Of a stretch of 64,000 nucleotides of DNA, positions 39,255 to 51,000 are shown one piece after another. The notes under the pieces are model-generated. The model did not search any database. It was given only the letters and a program-made list of their open reading frames with translations, and was not told where the DNA came from. A program made the translations under genes and the position numbers. Source of the DNA: Terebella lapidaria (taxonomy: Eukaryota; Annelida; Polychaeta; Terebellida; Terebellidae). The stretch covers positions 28,744,423 to 28,808,422 of the forward strand of contig OX424566.1 of NCBI GenBank assembly GCA_949152475.1, read 5' to 3'. Within the stretch, counting starts at the first letter, position 1. The number at the start of each line of letters is the position of its first letter.

Positions 39255-41297
39255 AGGTTACCGGAGAAATATACAGAGTTAAGCCGAGAAAGTTGAAGGT
39301 CAAATTCAAGGTGACCACTGAATTCGCCATATCTCCAACCGTGAAAATGGGATCAAAGGTTAAATTCTAGATCACCAAACTATTCAGCATACATAATTTC
39401 CTATATGTTCACTATGGACCCCTAAGCTGTAAATTTGATAATAAGCGAGATATAAGCCATTTTGTAATCTGACTTTGAAAATAAAATGACTGACCTTGAA
39501 ATTTAGGTCAAAGGTAAAATTCAATATCATTAAAATATTCAGAATATATCATTTCCTATATGTTCACAATTGATTCCTAAGCTGTAAAGTCGATAAAAAG
39601 CAAGATATTAGTCATTTTGTCCTATTGACCTTGAAAATGAGGTCAAAAGTCAAATTCAAGGTCACCAGAATATTCAGCATATATCATTTCCTATATGTTC
39701 ACAATTGATTCCTAAGCTGTAAAGTCGATAATAAGCAAGATATTAGCCATTTTGTCCTGTTGACCTTGAAAATGAGGTCAAAAGTCAAATTCAAGGTCAC
39801 TAGAATATTCAGCATATATCATTTCCAATATGTTCACAATTGATTCCTAAGCTGTAAAGTCGATAATAAGCAAGATATTAGCCATTTTGTCATGTGACCT
39901 TGAAAATGAGGTCAAAGGTCAAATTCAGGGTCATGAGAATTTTCAGCATATATCATTTCCTATATGTTCAAAATTGACTCCTAAGCTGTAAAGTCGATAA
40001 TAAGCAAGATATTAGCCATTTTGTCATGTGACCTTGAAAATGAAATCAAAGGTCAAATTCAGGGTCATGAGAATTTTCAGCATATATCATTTCCTATATG
40101 TTCACAATTGATTCCTAAACTGTAAAGTCGATAATAAGCAAGATATTGGCCATTTTGTCCTGTGACCTTGAAAATGAGGTCAAAGGTCAAATTCAAGGTC
40201 ACGAGAATATTCAGCATATATCATTTCCTATATGTTCACAATTGATTCCTAAGCTGTAAAGTCGATAATAAGCGAGATATTAGCAATTTTGTCCTGTGAC
40301 CTTGGAAATGAGGTCAAAGGTCAAATTCAAGGTCACGAAAATATTCAGCATATATCATTTCCTATATGTTCACAATTGATTCCTAAACTGTAAAGTCGAT
40401 AATAAGCAAGATATTAGCCATTTTGTCATGTGACCTTGAAAATGAGGTCAAAGGTCAAAGTCAAGGTCACGAGAATATTCAGCATATATCATTTCCTATA
40501 TGTTCACAATTGATTCCTAAGCTGTAAAGTAGATAATAAGCGAGATATTAGTCATTTTGTCCTGTGACCTTGAAAATGAGGTCAAAGGTCAAATTCAAGG
40601 TCACGAGAATATTCAGCATATATCATTTCCTATATGTCCACAATTCATTCCTAGTCTCTAATCTCAATATTAAGTGAGATATTATGCTTTAATGTGTCCC
40701 ATTATAAAGCATAGGAGAATTTAACATGGGAAAGTCCCATTTGGGCCGAGTTTGGGCCCAAAATGGCCCACTTCGAGCGACTCAAGGGCAACGAAACTTA
40801 TACACATCATGGAGGACATAATAAGGCATCCTTGTGCAAAAAAATAAAAAAAAGTTACTGAACAGATTTTGAGAAAATGGCCGCCAAAGCCCAAAATTGA
40901 CCGATTTTCGACGAAAACGACAAATTCAAAATGGCCGCCACACGCAGACCAGCGAATCAAGGGCAACGAAACTTATACACATTATGAAAGACATAATAAG
41001 GCATCCTTGTGCAAAAAAAGAAAAAAAGTTACTGAACAGATTTTGAGAAAATGGCCGCCAAAGTCCAAAATTGGCCGATTTTCGACGAAAACGGCCGCCA
41101 TTTTGAAAATATTGTGAAAATCAAGAAAATAAAAAATACCTCCTTCTTGAATTATTTTTGTGCATTTTTGTGCAAAATTTCGGAAAGATTGGTTCGTAAA
41201 CAAAAAAGATAAAAATGTGAACGCGACGCCGACGACGCCGGACGCCAGACGCAACGCCATGCCAATAGGTTATCGGACCATAGGTCCGGTAACCTAA
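39255..41297 (+). mobile_element. Helitron-like non-autonomous element, copy 4 (most complete)
   Basis: Begins AGGTTACCGG and ends CCGGTAACCT, short inverted ends shared with the other copies. The body holds about nine to ten core units (39290-40650), then the 3' module, whose block AAAATGGCCGCCAAAG...ACGAAACTTATACACAT is itself doubled (about 40725-40960 and 40960-41297). A GACGCCGACGACGCCGGACG run and the terminal hairpin TTATCGGACC-ATA-GGTCCGGTAA follow. No transposase. A hairpin just inside the 3' end and a minisatellite core fit Helentron-derived non-autonomous elements, but a TIR element is also possible. Confidence 0.75.
39480..40650 (+). repeat. 134-bp minisatellite, about nine units
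   Basis: Unit starts (TGACCTTGA) at 39626, 39761, 39895, 40029, 40163, 40297, 40431 and 40565, a strict 134-bp period; an older, decayed unit lies near 39485. Each unit carries TGACCTTGA, AGGTCAAAGGTCA and TTCAAGGTCA, i.e. four AGGTCA half-sites, followed by a less conserved AT-rich part (CATATATCATTTCCTATATG). Confidence 0.92.
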
Positions 41298-41299
41298 AA

Positions 41300-41835
41300 A
41301 GGACATTCGACCAGACTGGTTCAGATATATCGACATCATCAAGTTCTTTTTCCTTCATTATTTTTTCTTTTCTCACACGCGAGAAAGTGGGTGATATGTC
41401 AATCAAACATTGATACAACAAAGAAGATTGCCTTTCGTTGAAATGAGACCAAGCATATAAACGCCTTCGTAATGTTCAGAAGTGAATGAAAGCCCTATAT
41501 AAACAGCTCGCAAATTGATACTGTTTTTAGATAGTAGAGACGATTGTACGTGTGGGATATTTCAGAGAATATCCTCACAATGGCAATTTTTGTGGGCACT
41601 GCTCGAAGTGCTCAAACGTCTCATCTGATCAGTTAACCGGCCCAAGTACCGTACACTGCTCCTTAATACTACTCGTTCACTGGAAACATACCATTTAATC
41701 CGTCTCGCACTTTTTGATCCTAATTGAATATAGAGGTAGGCGCAGGATATGATACTTGGGCCAGTTAACCCACCATGTGAATGTTTTTCAGTATAAATTT
41801 TTTTTTGCGTGGCGTGTTGAATGTTGCTTAACATG
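41300..41835. other. No feature recognised
   Basis: Single-copy-looking sequence with short frames and no supported gene; the diverged low-copy repeat starts near 41840. Confidence 0.45.
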
Positions 41836-41839
41836 AAAT

Positions 41840-42100
41840 CATCTTTGATGACGAGACCTTTTTCAAGACAGAGCACTCATCCTTCTGTGTGAGGAGCAAT
41901 CTATAAAGTGGTACTGATGTGTACGTTTCATGAAGGAATAATTATTATGAGACAGAATACAGAGGTGATATAATGAAACCATCCATCACCTGCGACTTCC
42001 GACAGCTTAACTTCGGAAATACCCAAGTGCAAAACTTCGCCATGCTCACAAGCGTGAGTGCGCGAGTATGAAGAAGGGGCATGATTTCAGGGGACATTAA
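41840..42100 (+). repeat. Diverged partner of 36650-37260
   Basis: Shares an interrupted run of similarity with 36890-37185, ending in the common block TATGAAGAAGGGGCA. No open frame. Confidence 0.4.
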
Positions 42101-42318
42101 ATCAGTTCCAGGGGATTTGTTTGTGTTGTGTTTCTTCTCGATCTATAACAAAGGTCGAATATAGGTCTCATTCTAAAACTTTCCTGCTGGACATCTAAAT
42201 ATTTCTCACCACTGTAGATTCCTTGTTAGTCAGTGAACCATTGTTGCACATAATGTAAAGATAACACTGTGATTTTAGAAAAGACAAACAAAACATTCAG
42301 AATTCTAAGCTTCTAAAC

Positions 42319-42326
42319 TGCAGTAT
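42319..42326. repeat. Outer P element target duplication (left)
   Basis: TGCAGTAT, matched exactly by 59995-60002 on the right side. Eight-base duplications are the hallmark of P-superfamily insertion. Confidence 0.95.
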
Positions 42327-42356
42327 CATAGACATATAACCCATGGACCGCCAACT
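42327..42356 (+). repeat. P element left TIR, outer copy
   Basis: Thirty bases starting CATAGACATATAACC, exact inverse at 59965-59994. Like Drosophila P it starts with CAT and carries the 8-bp duplication outside. Confidence 0.93.
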
Positions 42357-42383
42357 TTGAATTTCGCGGGGTTAGCTTGCGGC

Positions 42384-42393
42384 GCGCATGCGC
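42384..42393. promoter_or_regulatory. GCGCATGCGC palindrome, NRF1-like site, outer copy
   Basis: GCGCATGCGC lies 57 bases inside the left end in the only CpG-rich patch of the element. It matches the core of the NRF1 (EWG in flies) consensus, commonly found in TATA-less promoters. As no TATA box is visible, it is a candidate promoter element of the transposase gene. Binding is inferred. Confidence 0.45.
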
Positions 42394-44149
42394 GAGGGGG
42401 AAGAGGTATCGCTAACTTCCGCTTGTTTTGACAGTTTGTCAACGGACACAACACAGTGTAGTGTACAGAGATTTCTTCAGTTTAAACGATAGAAGATCCT
42501 GGTAAGTAGTGAATAACAAATTCTAAAATAGTCTAGCGTATATTCGAAAACTTCTTCATACACTAGTAACCTTTTTTTTTTTTAAATCAATTCAACTCGC
42601 CCGACTAGATCATCGTGTGGTCTAGACTCATGGTAAGTACTCGCAGTGTCGCACGGTCGTACCTCAGTGGCACGGCATTTCACATCGGCTCTATATATTA
42701 AATGTATGACCAGCTGATGACCTTAGATTCATGATTATTGTCAATTCAGGCTCACATGCTGGAATAAAAGATAAATATCAGCCCAAGGGTTGCCCCTAAA
42801 TTGGTTGTGGATCTTGAGCATGGTTTGGGCTGACACTTGATGTTGAACCATTTGTCCCTATTTATTGAGGGTTAATATCGTGATGAGTGTGTAATGTATA
42901 AAACCAATGACAAATATTCTTTAAAACTATATCTTTTCCTCATAAGGTGTGGGGATTCTGCAAGTCCGAGACATGACTAAGTTTTGTTGCATGGTCGGCT
43001 GCAGTGCAACACAAAAGCGATGTCGTGGACTGTCATTTCATCGCATTCCAAACAAACGTTAGTACATTTTCAAATGTTTGAGATGAACTGTGAAGTGGAA
43101 CTCATTCATAAATCAAAATTTGTTCCAAGATGTAATGCTTGTAAATGCCTATTTTATATTATTTTTTTCTTCATCTACAGTGACTGATCGTGACTGGCAT
43201 ACTGCCATGGTGGCGAAAGTGGCGAGATGTGACAAAGGGTTCAAGCCAGGATCAGCTTTCATTTGCTCACGCCATTTTGAAGATTCTTGTTTTCTTGTTC
43301 GTAAGTATCCTGCCAGACAGTATGGGTATCCAAATAGTGGAATCAAATTTCAAGCATGGCGCTCATTGAAAATTCACTGCGTTTTGAAGATATATCTCAT
43401 GAACTTGAAGCTACATATTTACCTAAAAATGTTCAAATGTAAAAATAGAACCAAGTGGACGCAGGCAGTTGATTGTTGGTAGCCTACCAACTAGATTTAT
43501 GGAAAAGAAATCTATTGAAACACCAAAACCACCACCCAGGAAGCCTCCTGTGAGACTATATAAAGAATTGGAAGTTTGATGTTGGCTGTTGGTTGGTTGA
43601 TGTTGCTGAAAACTTTAGAGCTATTGGGATGGATTGACACATGTGTCTGTGTTTGCGAAGCCCCTGTGTCTTCCTTTTTTTACCCTAATGGAACTTTGGT
43701 TCAAAAGTAATGTCGCTCAAAATCTGTTCAGTGAATTTCCCTGTACATTTAAGACATGTACATGACATGCACGATAAAAATAGGCAGAACGTTTTCAGTT
43801 TACCCGATCTATGTTCCGATGATTCATTGTCAGTTTAGTTTTTTGAGGCATTCGGAAGAAATGCCTTTATGGTTTTAGCAGAATTTTTTTTCCTGCCGTT
43901 TTGGTTTCCGACCGATAACTTTAGTTTGCCTCCATGTATCTTCGCCAAATGTTTACATATTATGTGGAAGGACCCTATTGTTCTTCGGCTGGGTCCGAGC
44001 TTCGTGAGGTCCATGAGGATGAAATGGAGCTTGAGGAGGTTCATATACCAACTGGGAAGAACCCTATTGAATATTGGGAAAGAACCCTATTGATTTTGAG
44101 ATCAATCCATCAAACGACCTTCGACCTAGAGGTCGGGAGAGTTTTCGCC

Positions 44150-44960
44150 AAGTTATCTTTGATGTTTCCTGCATATCTCATAAACAGTGCGTCGTAGAGC
44201 GAAATGAACTTTATGTTCAGACTCGTCGCTATAGACAAACTTGTCTAAGGGGTATTATGGATGACCTTTGACCTTGACCATAACTGGGCTCACTCTAGTG
44301 ACAAATTTTGCTTCTCAAAAACTGCTAAAGACTTCAAATTTCTTTTAGCATTTTATAATTTCTTTTAGCAAAAATTCCTGCATGTATATACCACATCGTA
44401 GGAAGAACTATTCAATAACTGACGAAAGTAATTCAATGATTATGATGATTGAAAGAAATGCAAGACTCAGATTATTAATTATTATGAAAAAGTATAATTC
44501 TTTATGACAATGCCAATTACACTTCAGTAAATTGTGCGATAGCAAGCTATTTCTGTTTAGCATTTTGTGCCTTTGATTAGCAAAATGCTACAGTGCGATC
44601 AGCTAGAGTGAGCCCAGCATAATTTTTTTCGCTGAGTCAGCATTTTTCATTTTCGTCAATACCAGTATCTCGGAAATGGTGCAGCGAAACGGACGTTATT
44701 TTCGAACTCGTCGCCCTTGACAAACATGTCTTCTGGGTATTGAGGATGAACTTGGATTTGACCTGGAAGTTTTTTGGTTTTTGTTGATATCTCGGAAACG
44801 GTCCCGAATTTCTCGGACCCGAAATTGTGTTTTGAGTTTGTTCGTTTGTTAGGTATCTCAAAAACGGATGCCGTTCGTGGCAAGCATATTCATGATATTA
44901 TTATAAATGTTATAGATTAGTCTCTACATCGTAATGCCTCCAAGGCATCTTTAGGCCTTG
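44150..44960 (+). repeat. Passenger repeat in P element intron, outer copy
   Basis: Two to three units with ATATCTCGGAAA, GAAACGGACGTTATTTTCGA, ACTCGTCGCCCTTGACAAAC and GCTGAGTCAGCATTTTTCAT, ending in the small palindrome AATGCCTCCAAGGCATC. The same motifs in the same order occur in the host at 24290-24600 and 33790-34215. It lies in the long third intron of the transposase gene. Confidence 0.7.
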
Positions 44961-47373
44961 GTATCTAGTACCTTTGTAGGAGTTGCGTGTGCACATGGAT
45001 ATAACTTTGTTAAATGAAGACTATGATTTTACCTTATTGTCTACTGATATGAAATTTACATGTATTGGTCTGTTGTGTCCAGTTAGCTACAGCACCTAGA
45101 GTGCTATGCATAAGTTTGTTTTATTTTCAAAATGTTGGGGACTTCATTTGTCCTTAAACTTATAGAACGCCTAACTTATTTCAGTTACAGAGTTACAGGT
45201 TCCACAAAATTTGTTGATGTTTATCTTTCAGTGATTTTGTTTCCATTTAGGTGATTGATCAAATGCTGTTTAATGCCATTACACAATTTTTTTCATCTTT
45301 CCAAAAATACATGTGCGCGTATAATCCAAGAGGATTTTCTCATCAGTGTCGTCAGCAGTTGATAATAACGAAAGCACATTGGTGACATGACATGATGAAT
45401 TTTGTATTTTTTTCTGAACGGAGTTTTTTTTTTTACTTCCTACTTCGTCACAGGTTGATCGTCATGTCCCGGAGACCATCGATGAACCGAAGGTCCCTGT
45501 GCTTATACCCTGTCCCGGAATCACTGATCCCAAGCTGCAGCGGTATGCAGAACTACCACCACCACAGAGGAGCAGTTCAGAGGACAACAGTCAGGCTGAC
45601 TCGCCCAAGTACTTCCTTCATGTCACATATCAGAAAGGTACCAACGGCATGACGTGCTCTACCACGATTCGCTCCCACTCGTGTCTGGAGAGTATAGAGA
45701 CTGGAGAACTCTGTTCTGAGTGTGCCTACTGTAAGACACTTGTCTTGAAGAAACATCTGCGACGTGTTTCCTCAGAAGCGAAGGACCTAAGGACGTATGC
45801 GCCGCTGTCTAGGGTGTCGAGGACTCGCATCGCTAATGCCTTGAAGCTTGAGAGGCTGGAGAAAGCACGTGCTGTGAAGCAGCTCCAAGAGGTTCGCTCT
45901 CAGCTGAAACAGGAACATGTTGAAGTATCTGAAACTGCCCACAACAGATTAAGTGCTATCATGGAAGAAACTGAAAAGGACTCTTTCATCGAGATGTTCT
46001 GGAGTGAACAGAAGAAGGCTTTCTCAAGAAAAGCGGGAGGTATGAGATGGCATCCGATGATGGTGCGGTTTGCCATCCTTCTGCACAGCCAGAGTCCGTC
46101 CACCTATAGATCTCTGCGTCAAGTAGGCGTCATTCGTCTGCCCACTGAATCAACCCTTCGTGATTATACCAATGTCCTTCACCCGTCATCTGGTTTCCAA
46201 CTTGAAGTTTTCCTGGAGTTGAAGAAGATGACCGAGAACCTTAATCCAGAGGAACGATGGGTGTGCTTGATGCACGACGAGATTTCCATAAAATCTGACC
46301 TCGTCTACGATCGCACAACTGGCGAACTTGTGGGATTCATCGACAGTTCTTGTTGGAATGACAAGTCTTCCAAGGATGGCCACCTAGCAACTCATGCACT
46401 GGTATTCATGGCAGTTGGGATTACGTCCAACATCAAATCTAGTCTTGGATACTTTCCCACAAGGACTGCAACAGCGGACGAGATGTTCACATTATTGTGG
46501 CGGGCCATTGGATTGCTAGAATGCGTCTGTGATTTGAAGGTTAGTTTTCCTGGCAATAAACAGACTACATCTATGCGTTCTTCATGTTATGTCAAGAAAA
46601 TGTTAACTATTTAGTTAAAATAATACACCAAATTTGTTTTGTTGATTATTTAGGTCATTGCCTCAACAAGTGACAAGGCTAGCTGTAACCAGCGACTGAT
46701 TCGTCTACATGGAGTCAGTGGATACAAGACGCCAAACTTGTTCGACCCTGAAAGAAATATCTTCTTCTTCAGCGATGCTCCTCATTTGGTGAAAACAGTG
46801 AGGAACAATATGTCCAGTTCCGGTTTCGGAAAAAACACTAAGCGCTTATGGGTGTGTAAAATAGTTTTGAAATACAATATTAACAGATTCAGTCTGTTTG
46901 GTCATATTCTTTGGTACCGGCCTAATTCTACTGATTTATCATTGAATGTATGGTTTTTATTTATTTATAGAACAACGACCAAGACATCCTGTGGACCCAT
47001 GTTGTTCGTCTTTATCAACAAGACGCCGCAAGGGAGATAACCCGGACAAAATTGACTGCAGAACATGTGTACCTAACCCCACAGTCTGTCATGAGGGTAT
47101 ACCTTGCTGCGCAGGTAGCCTAGTGAATATATTCATTAACTTTTTTATGTAGGCCTAATTGACGAATATATATATATATATAGCTGTCACTAAAATAGAT
47201 GACAGTTATTTATTGTTTAAAAAATCAATCAAATACACAAGTACACACTGCTCAATTGAGAATTTTCTTTAAGGTCCTGAGCAATTCTGTAGGATCAGTG
47301 ATGCGAACCTTTGGAGGAGATGATTGCAAAGAAACTTCAAAGTTTATTTTGCTGATGGACAAGTTTTTTGACT

Positions 47374-47381
47374 GTCTCAAC
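47374..47381. repeat. Inner P element target duplication (left)
   Basis: GTCTCAAC, repeated at 56212-56219. The uninterrupted target is present in the inner copy itself at 52429-52436 (ACTGTCTCAACACAAGG), which proves that B entered an A copy at this site. Confidence 0.97.
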
Positions 47382-47411
47382 CATAGACATATAACCCATG
47401 GACCGCCAACT
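47382..47411 (+). repeat. P element left TIR, inner copy
   Basis: Identical to 42327-42356 and inverse of 56182-56211. Confidence 0.93.
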
Positions 47412-47438
47412 TTGAATTTCGCGGGGTTAGCTTGCGGC

Positions 47439-47448
47439 GCGCATGCGC
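47439..47448. promoter_or_regulatory. NRF1-like palindrome, inner copy
   Basis: Same GCGCATGCGC site as at 42384, about 590 bases before the transposase ATG; candidate TATA-less promoter element. A donor-like ATG/GTAAGT at about 47687 suggests a 5' UTR intron. Confidence 0.45.
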
Positions 47449-48027
47449 GAGGGGGAAGAGGTATCGCTAACTTCCGCTTGTTTTGACAGTTTGTCAACGG
47501 ACACAACACAGTGTAGTGTACAGAGATTTCTTCAGTTTAAACGATAGAAGATCCTGGTAAGTAGTGAATAACAAATTCTAAAATAGTCTAGCGTATATTC
47601 GAAAACTTCTTCATACACTAGTAACCTTTTTTTTTTTTAAATCAATTCAACTCGCCCGACTAGATCATCGTGTGGTCTAGACTCATGGTAAGTACTCGCA
47701 GTGTCGCACGGTCGTACCTCAGTGGCACGGCATTTCACATCGGCTCTATATATTAAATGTATGACCAGCTGATGACCTTAGATTCATGATTATTGTCAAT
47801 TCAGGCTCACATGCTGGAATAAAAGATAAATATCAGCCCAAGGGTTGCCCCTAAATTGGTTGTGGATCTTGAGCATGGTTTGGGCTGACACTTGATGTTG
47901 AACCATTTGTCCCTATTTATTGAGGGTTAATATCGTGATGAGTGTGTAATGTATAAAACCAATGACAAATATTCTTTAAAACTATATCTTTTCCTCATAA
48001 GGTGTGGGGATTCTGCAAGTCCGAGAC

Positions 48028-51000
48028 ATGACTAAGTTTTGTTGCATGGTCGGCTGCAGTGCAACACAAAAGCGATGTCGTGGACTGTCATTTCATCGCA
48101 TTCCAAACAAACGTTAGTACATTTTCAAATGTTTGAGATGAACTGTGAAGTGGAACTCATTCATAAATCAAAATTTGTTCCAAGATGTAATGCTTGTAAA
48201 TGCCTATTTTATATTATTTTTTTCTTCATCTACAGTGACTGATCGTGACTGGCATACTGCCATGGTGGCGAAAGTGGCGAGATGTGACAAAGGGTTCAAG
48301 CCAGGATCAGCTTTCATTTGCTCACGCCATTTTGAAGATTCTTGTTTTCTTGTTCGTAAGTATCCTGCCAGACAGTATGGGTATCCAAATAGTGGAATCA
48401 AATTTCAAGCATGGCGCTCATTGAAAATTCACTGCGTTTTGAAGATATATCTCATGAACTTGAAGCTACATATTTACCTAAAAATGTTCAAATGTAAAAA
48501 TAGAACCAAGTGGACGCAGGCAGTTGATTGTTGGTAGCCTACCAACTAGATTTATGGAAAAGAAATCTATTGAAACACCAAAACCACCACCCAGGAAGCC
48601 TCCTGTGAGACTATATAAAGAATTGGAAGTTTGATGTTGGCTGTTGGTTGGTTGATGTTGCTGAAAACTTTAGAGCTATTGGGATGGATTGACACATGTG
48701 TCTGTGTTTGCGAAGCCCCTGTGTCTTCCTTTTTTTACCCTAATGGAACTTTGGTTCAAAAGTAATGTCGCTCAAAATCTGTTCAGTGAATTTCCCTGTA
48801 CATTTAAGACATGTACATGACATGCACGATAAAAATAGGCAGAACGTTTTCAGTTTACCCGATCTATGTTCCGATGATTCATTGTCAGTTTAGTTTTTTG
48901 AGGCATTCGGAAGAAATGCCTTTATGGTTTTAGCAGAATTTTTTTTCCTGCCGTTTTGGTTTCCGACCGATAACTTTAGTTTGCCTCCATGTATCTTCGC
49001 CAAATGTTTACATATTATGTGGAAGGACCCTATTGTTCTTCGGCTGGGTCCGAGCTTCGTGAGGTCCATGAGGATGAAATGGAGCTTGAGGAGGTTCATA
49101 TACCAACTGGGAAGAACCCTATTGAATATTGGGAAAGAACCCTATTGATTTTGAGATCAATCCATCAAACGACCTTCGACCTAGAGGTCGGGAGAGTTTT
49201 CGCCAAGTTATCTTTGATGTTTCCTGCATATCTCATAAACAGTGCGTCGTAGAGCGAAATGAACTTTATGTTCAGACTCGTCGCTATAGACAAACTTGTC
49301 TAAGGGGTATTATGGATGACCTTTGACCTTGACCATAACTGGGCTCACTCTAGTGACAAATTTTGCTTCTCAAAAACTGCTAAAGACTTCAAATTTCTTT
49401 TAGCATTTTATAATTTCTTTTAGCAAAAATTCCTGCATGTATATACCACATCGTAGGAAGAACTATTCAATAACTGACGAAAGTAATTCAATGATTATGA
49501 TGATTGAAAGAAATGCAAGACTCAGATTATTAATTATTATGAAAAAGTATAATTCTTTATGACAATGCCAATTACACTTCAGTAAATTGTGCGATAGCAA
49601 GCTATTTCTGTTTAGCATTTTGTGCCTTTGATTAGCAAAATGCTACAGTGCGATCAGCTAGAGTGAGCCCAGCATAATTTTTTTCGCTGAGTCAGCATTT
49701 TTCATTTTCGTCAATACCAGTATCTCGGAAATGGTGCAGCGAAACGGACGTTATTTTCGAACTCGTCGCCCTTGACAAACATGTCTTCTGGGTATTGAGG
49801 ATGAACTTGGATTTGACCTGGAAGTTTTTTGGTTTTTGTTGATATCTCGGAAACGGTCCCGAATTTCTCGGACCCGAAATTGTGTTTTGAGTTTGTTCGT
49901 TTGTTAGGTATCTCAAAAACGGATGCCGTTCGTGGCAAGCATATTCATGATATTATTATAAATGTTATAGATTAGTCTCTACATCGTAATGCCTCCAAGG
50001 CATCTTTAGGCCTTGGTATCTAGTACCTTTGTAGGAGTTGCGTGTGCACATGGATATAACTTTGTTAAATGAAGACTATGATTTTACCTTATTGTCTACT
50101 GATATGAAATTTACATGTATTGGTCTGTTGTGTCCAGTTAGCTACAGCACCTAGAGTGCTATGCATAAGTTTGTTTTATTTTCAAAATGTTGGGGACTTC
50201 ATTTGTCCTTAAACTTATAGAACGCCTAACTTATTTCAGTTACAGAGTTACAGGTTCCACAAAATTTGTTGATGTTTATCTTTCAGTGATTTTGTTTCCA
50301 TTTAGGTGATTGATCAAATGCTGTTTAATGCCATTACACAATTTTTTTCATCTTTCCAAAAATACATGTGCGCGTATAATCCAAGAGGATTTTCTCATCA
50401 GTGTCGTCAGCAGTTGATAATAACGAAAGCACATTGGTGACATGACATGATGAATTTTGTATTTTTTTCTGAACGGAGTTTTTTTTTTTACTTCCTACTT
50501 CGTCACAGGTTGATCGTCATGTCCCGGAGACCATCGATGAACCGAAGGTCCCTGTGCTTATACCCTGTCCCGGAATCACTGATCCCAAGCTGCAGCGGTA
50601 TGCAGAACTACCACCACCACAGAGGAGCAGTTCAGAGGACAACAGTCAGGCTGACTCGCCCAAGTACTTCCTTCATGTCACATATCAGAAAGGTACCAAC
50701 GGCATGACGTGCTCTACCACGATTCGCTCCCACTCGTGTCTGGAGAGTATAGAGACTGGAGAACTCTGTTCTGAGTGTGCCTACTGTAAGACACTTGTCT
50801 TGAAGAAACATCTGCGACGTGTTTCCTCAGAAGCGAAGGACCTAAGGACGTATGCGCCGCTGTCTAGGGTGTCGAGGACTCGCATCGCTAATGCCTTGAA
50901 GCTTGAGAGGCTGGAGAAAGCACGTGCTGTGAAGCAGCTCCAAGAGGTTCGCTCTCAGCTGAAACAGGAACATGTTGAAGTATCTGAAACTGCCCACAAC

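Noticed and set aside
43090-43482. 130-codon frame in the P element (also 48145-48537)
   Set aside because: It is THAP exon 2 read through flanking introns; the spliced path to the exon at 48504 gives the expected THAP end motif instead.
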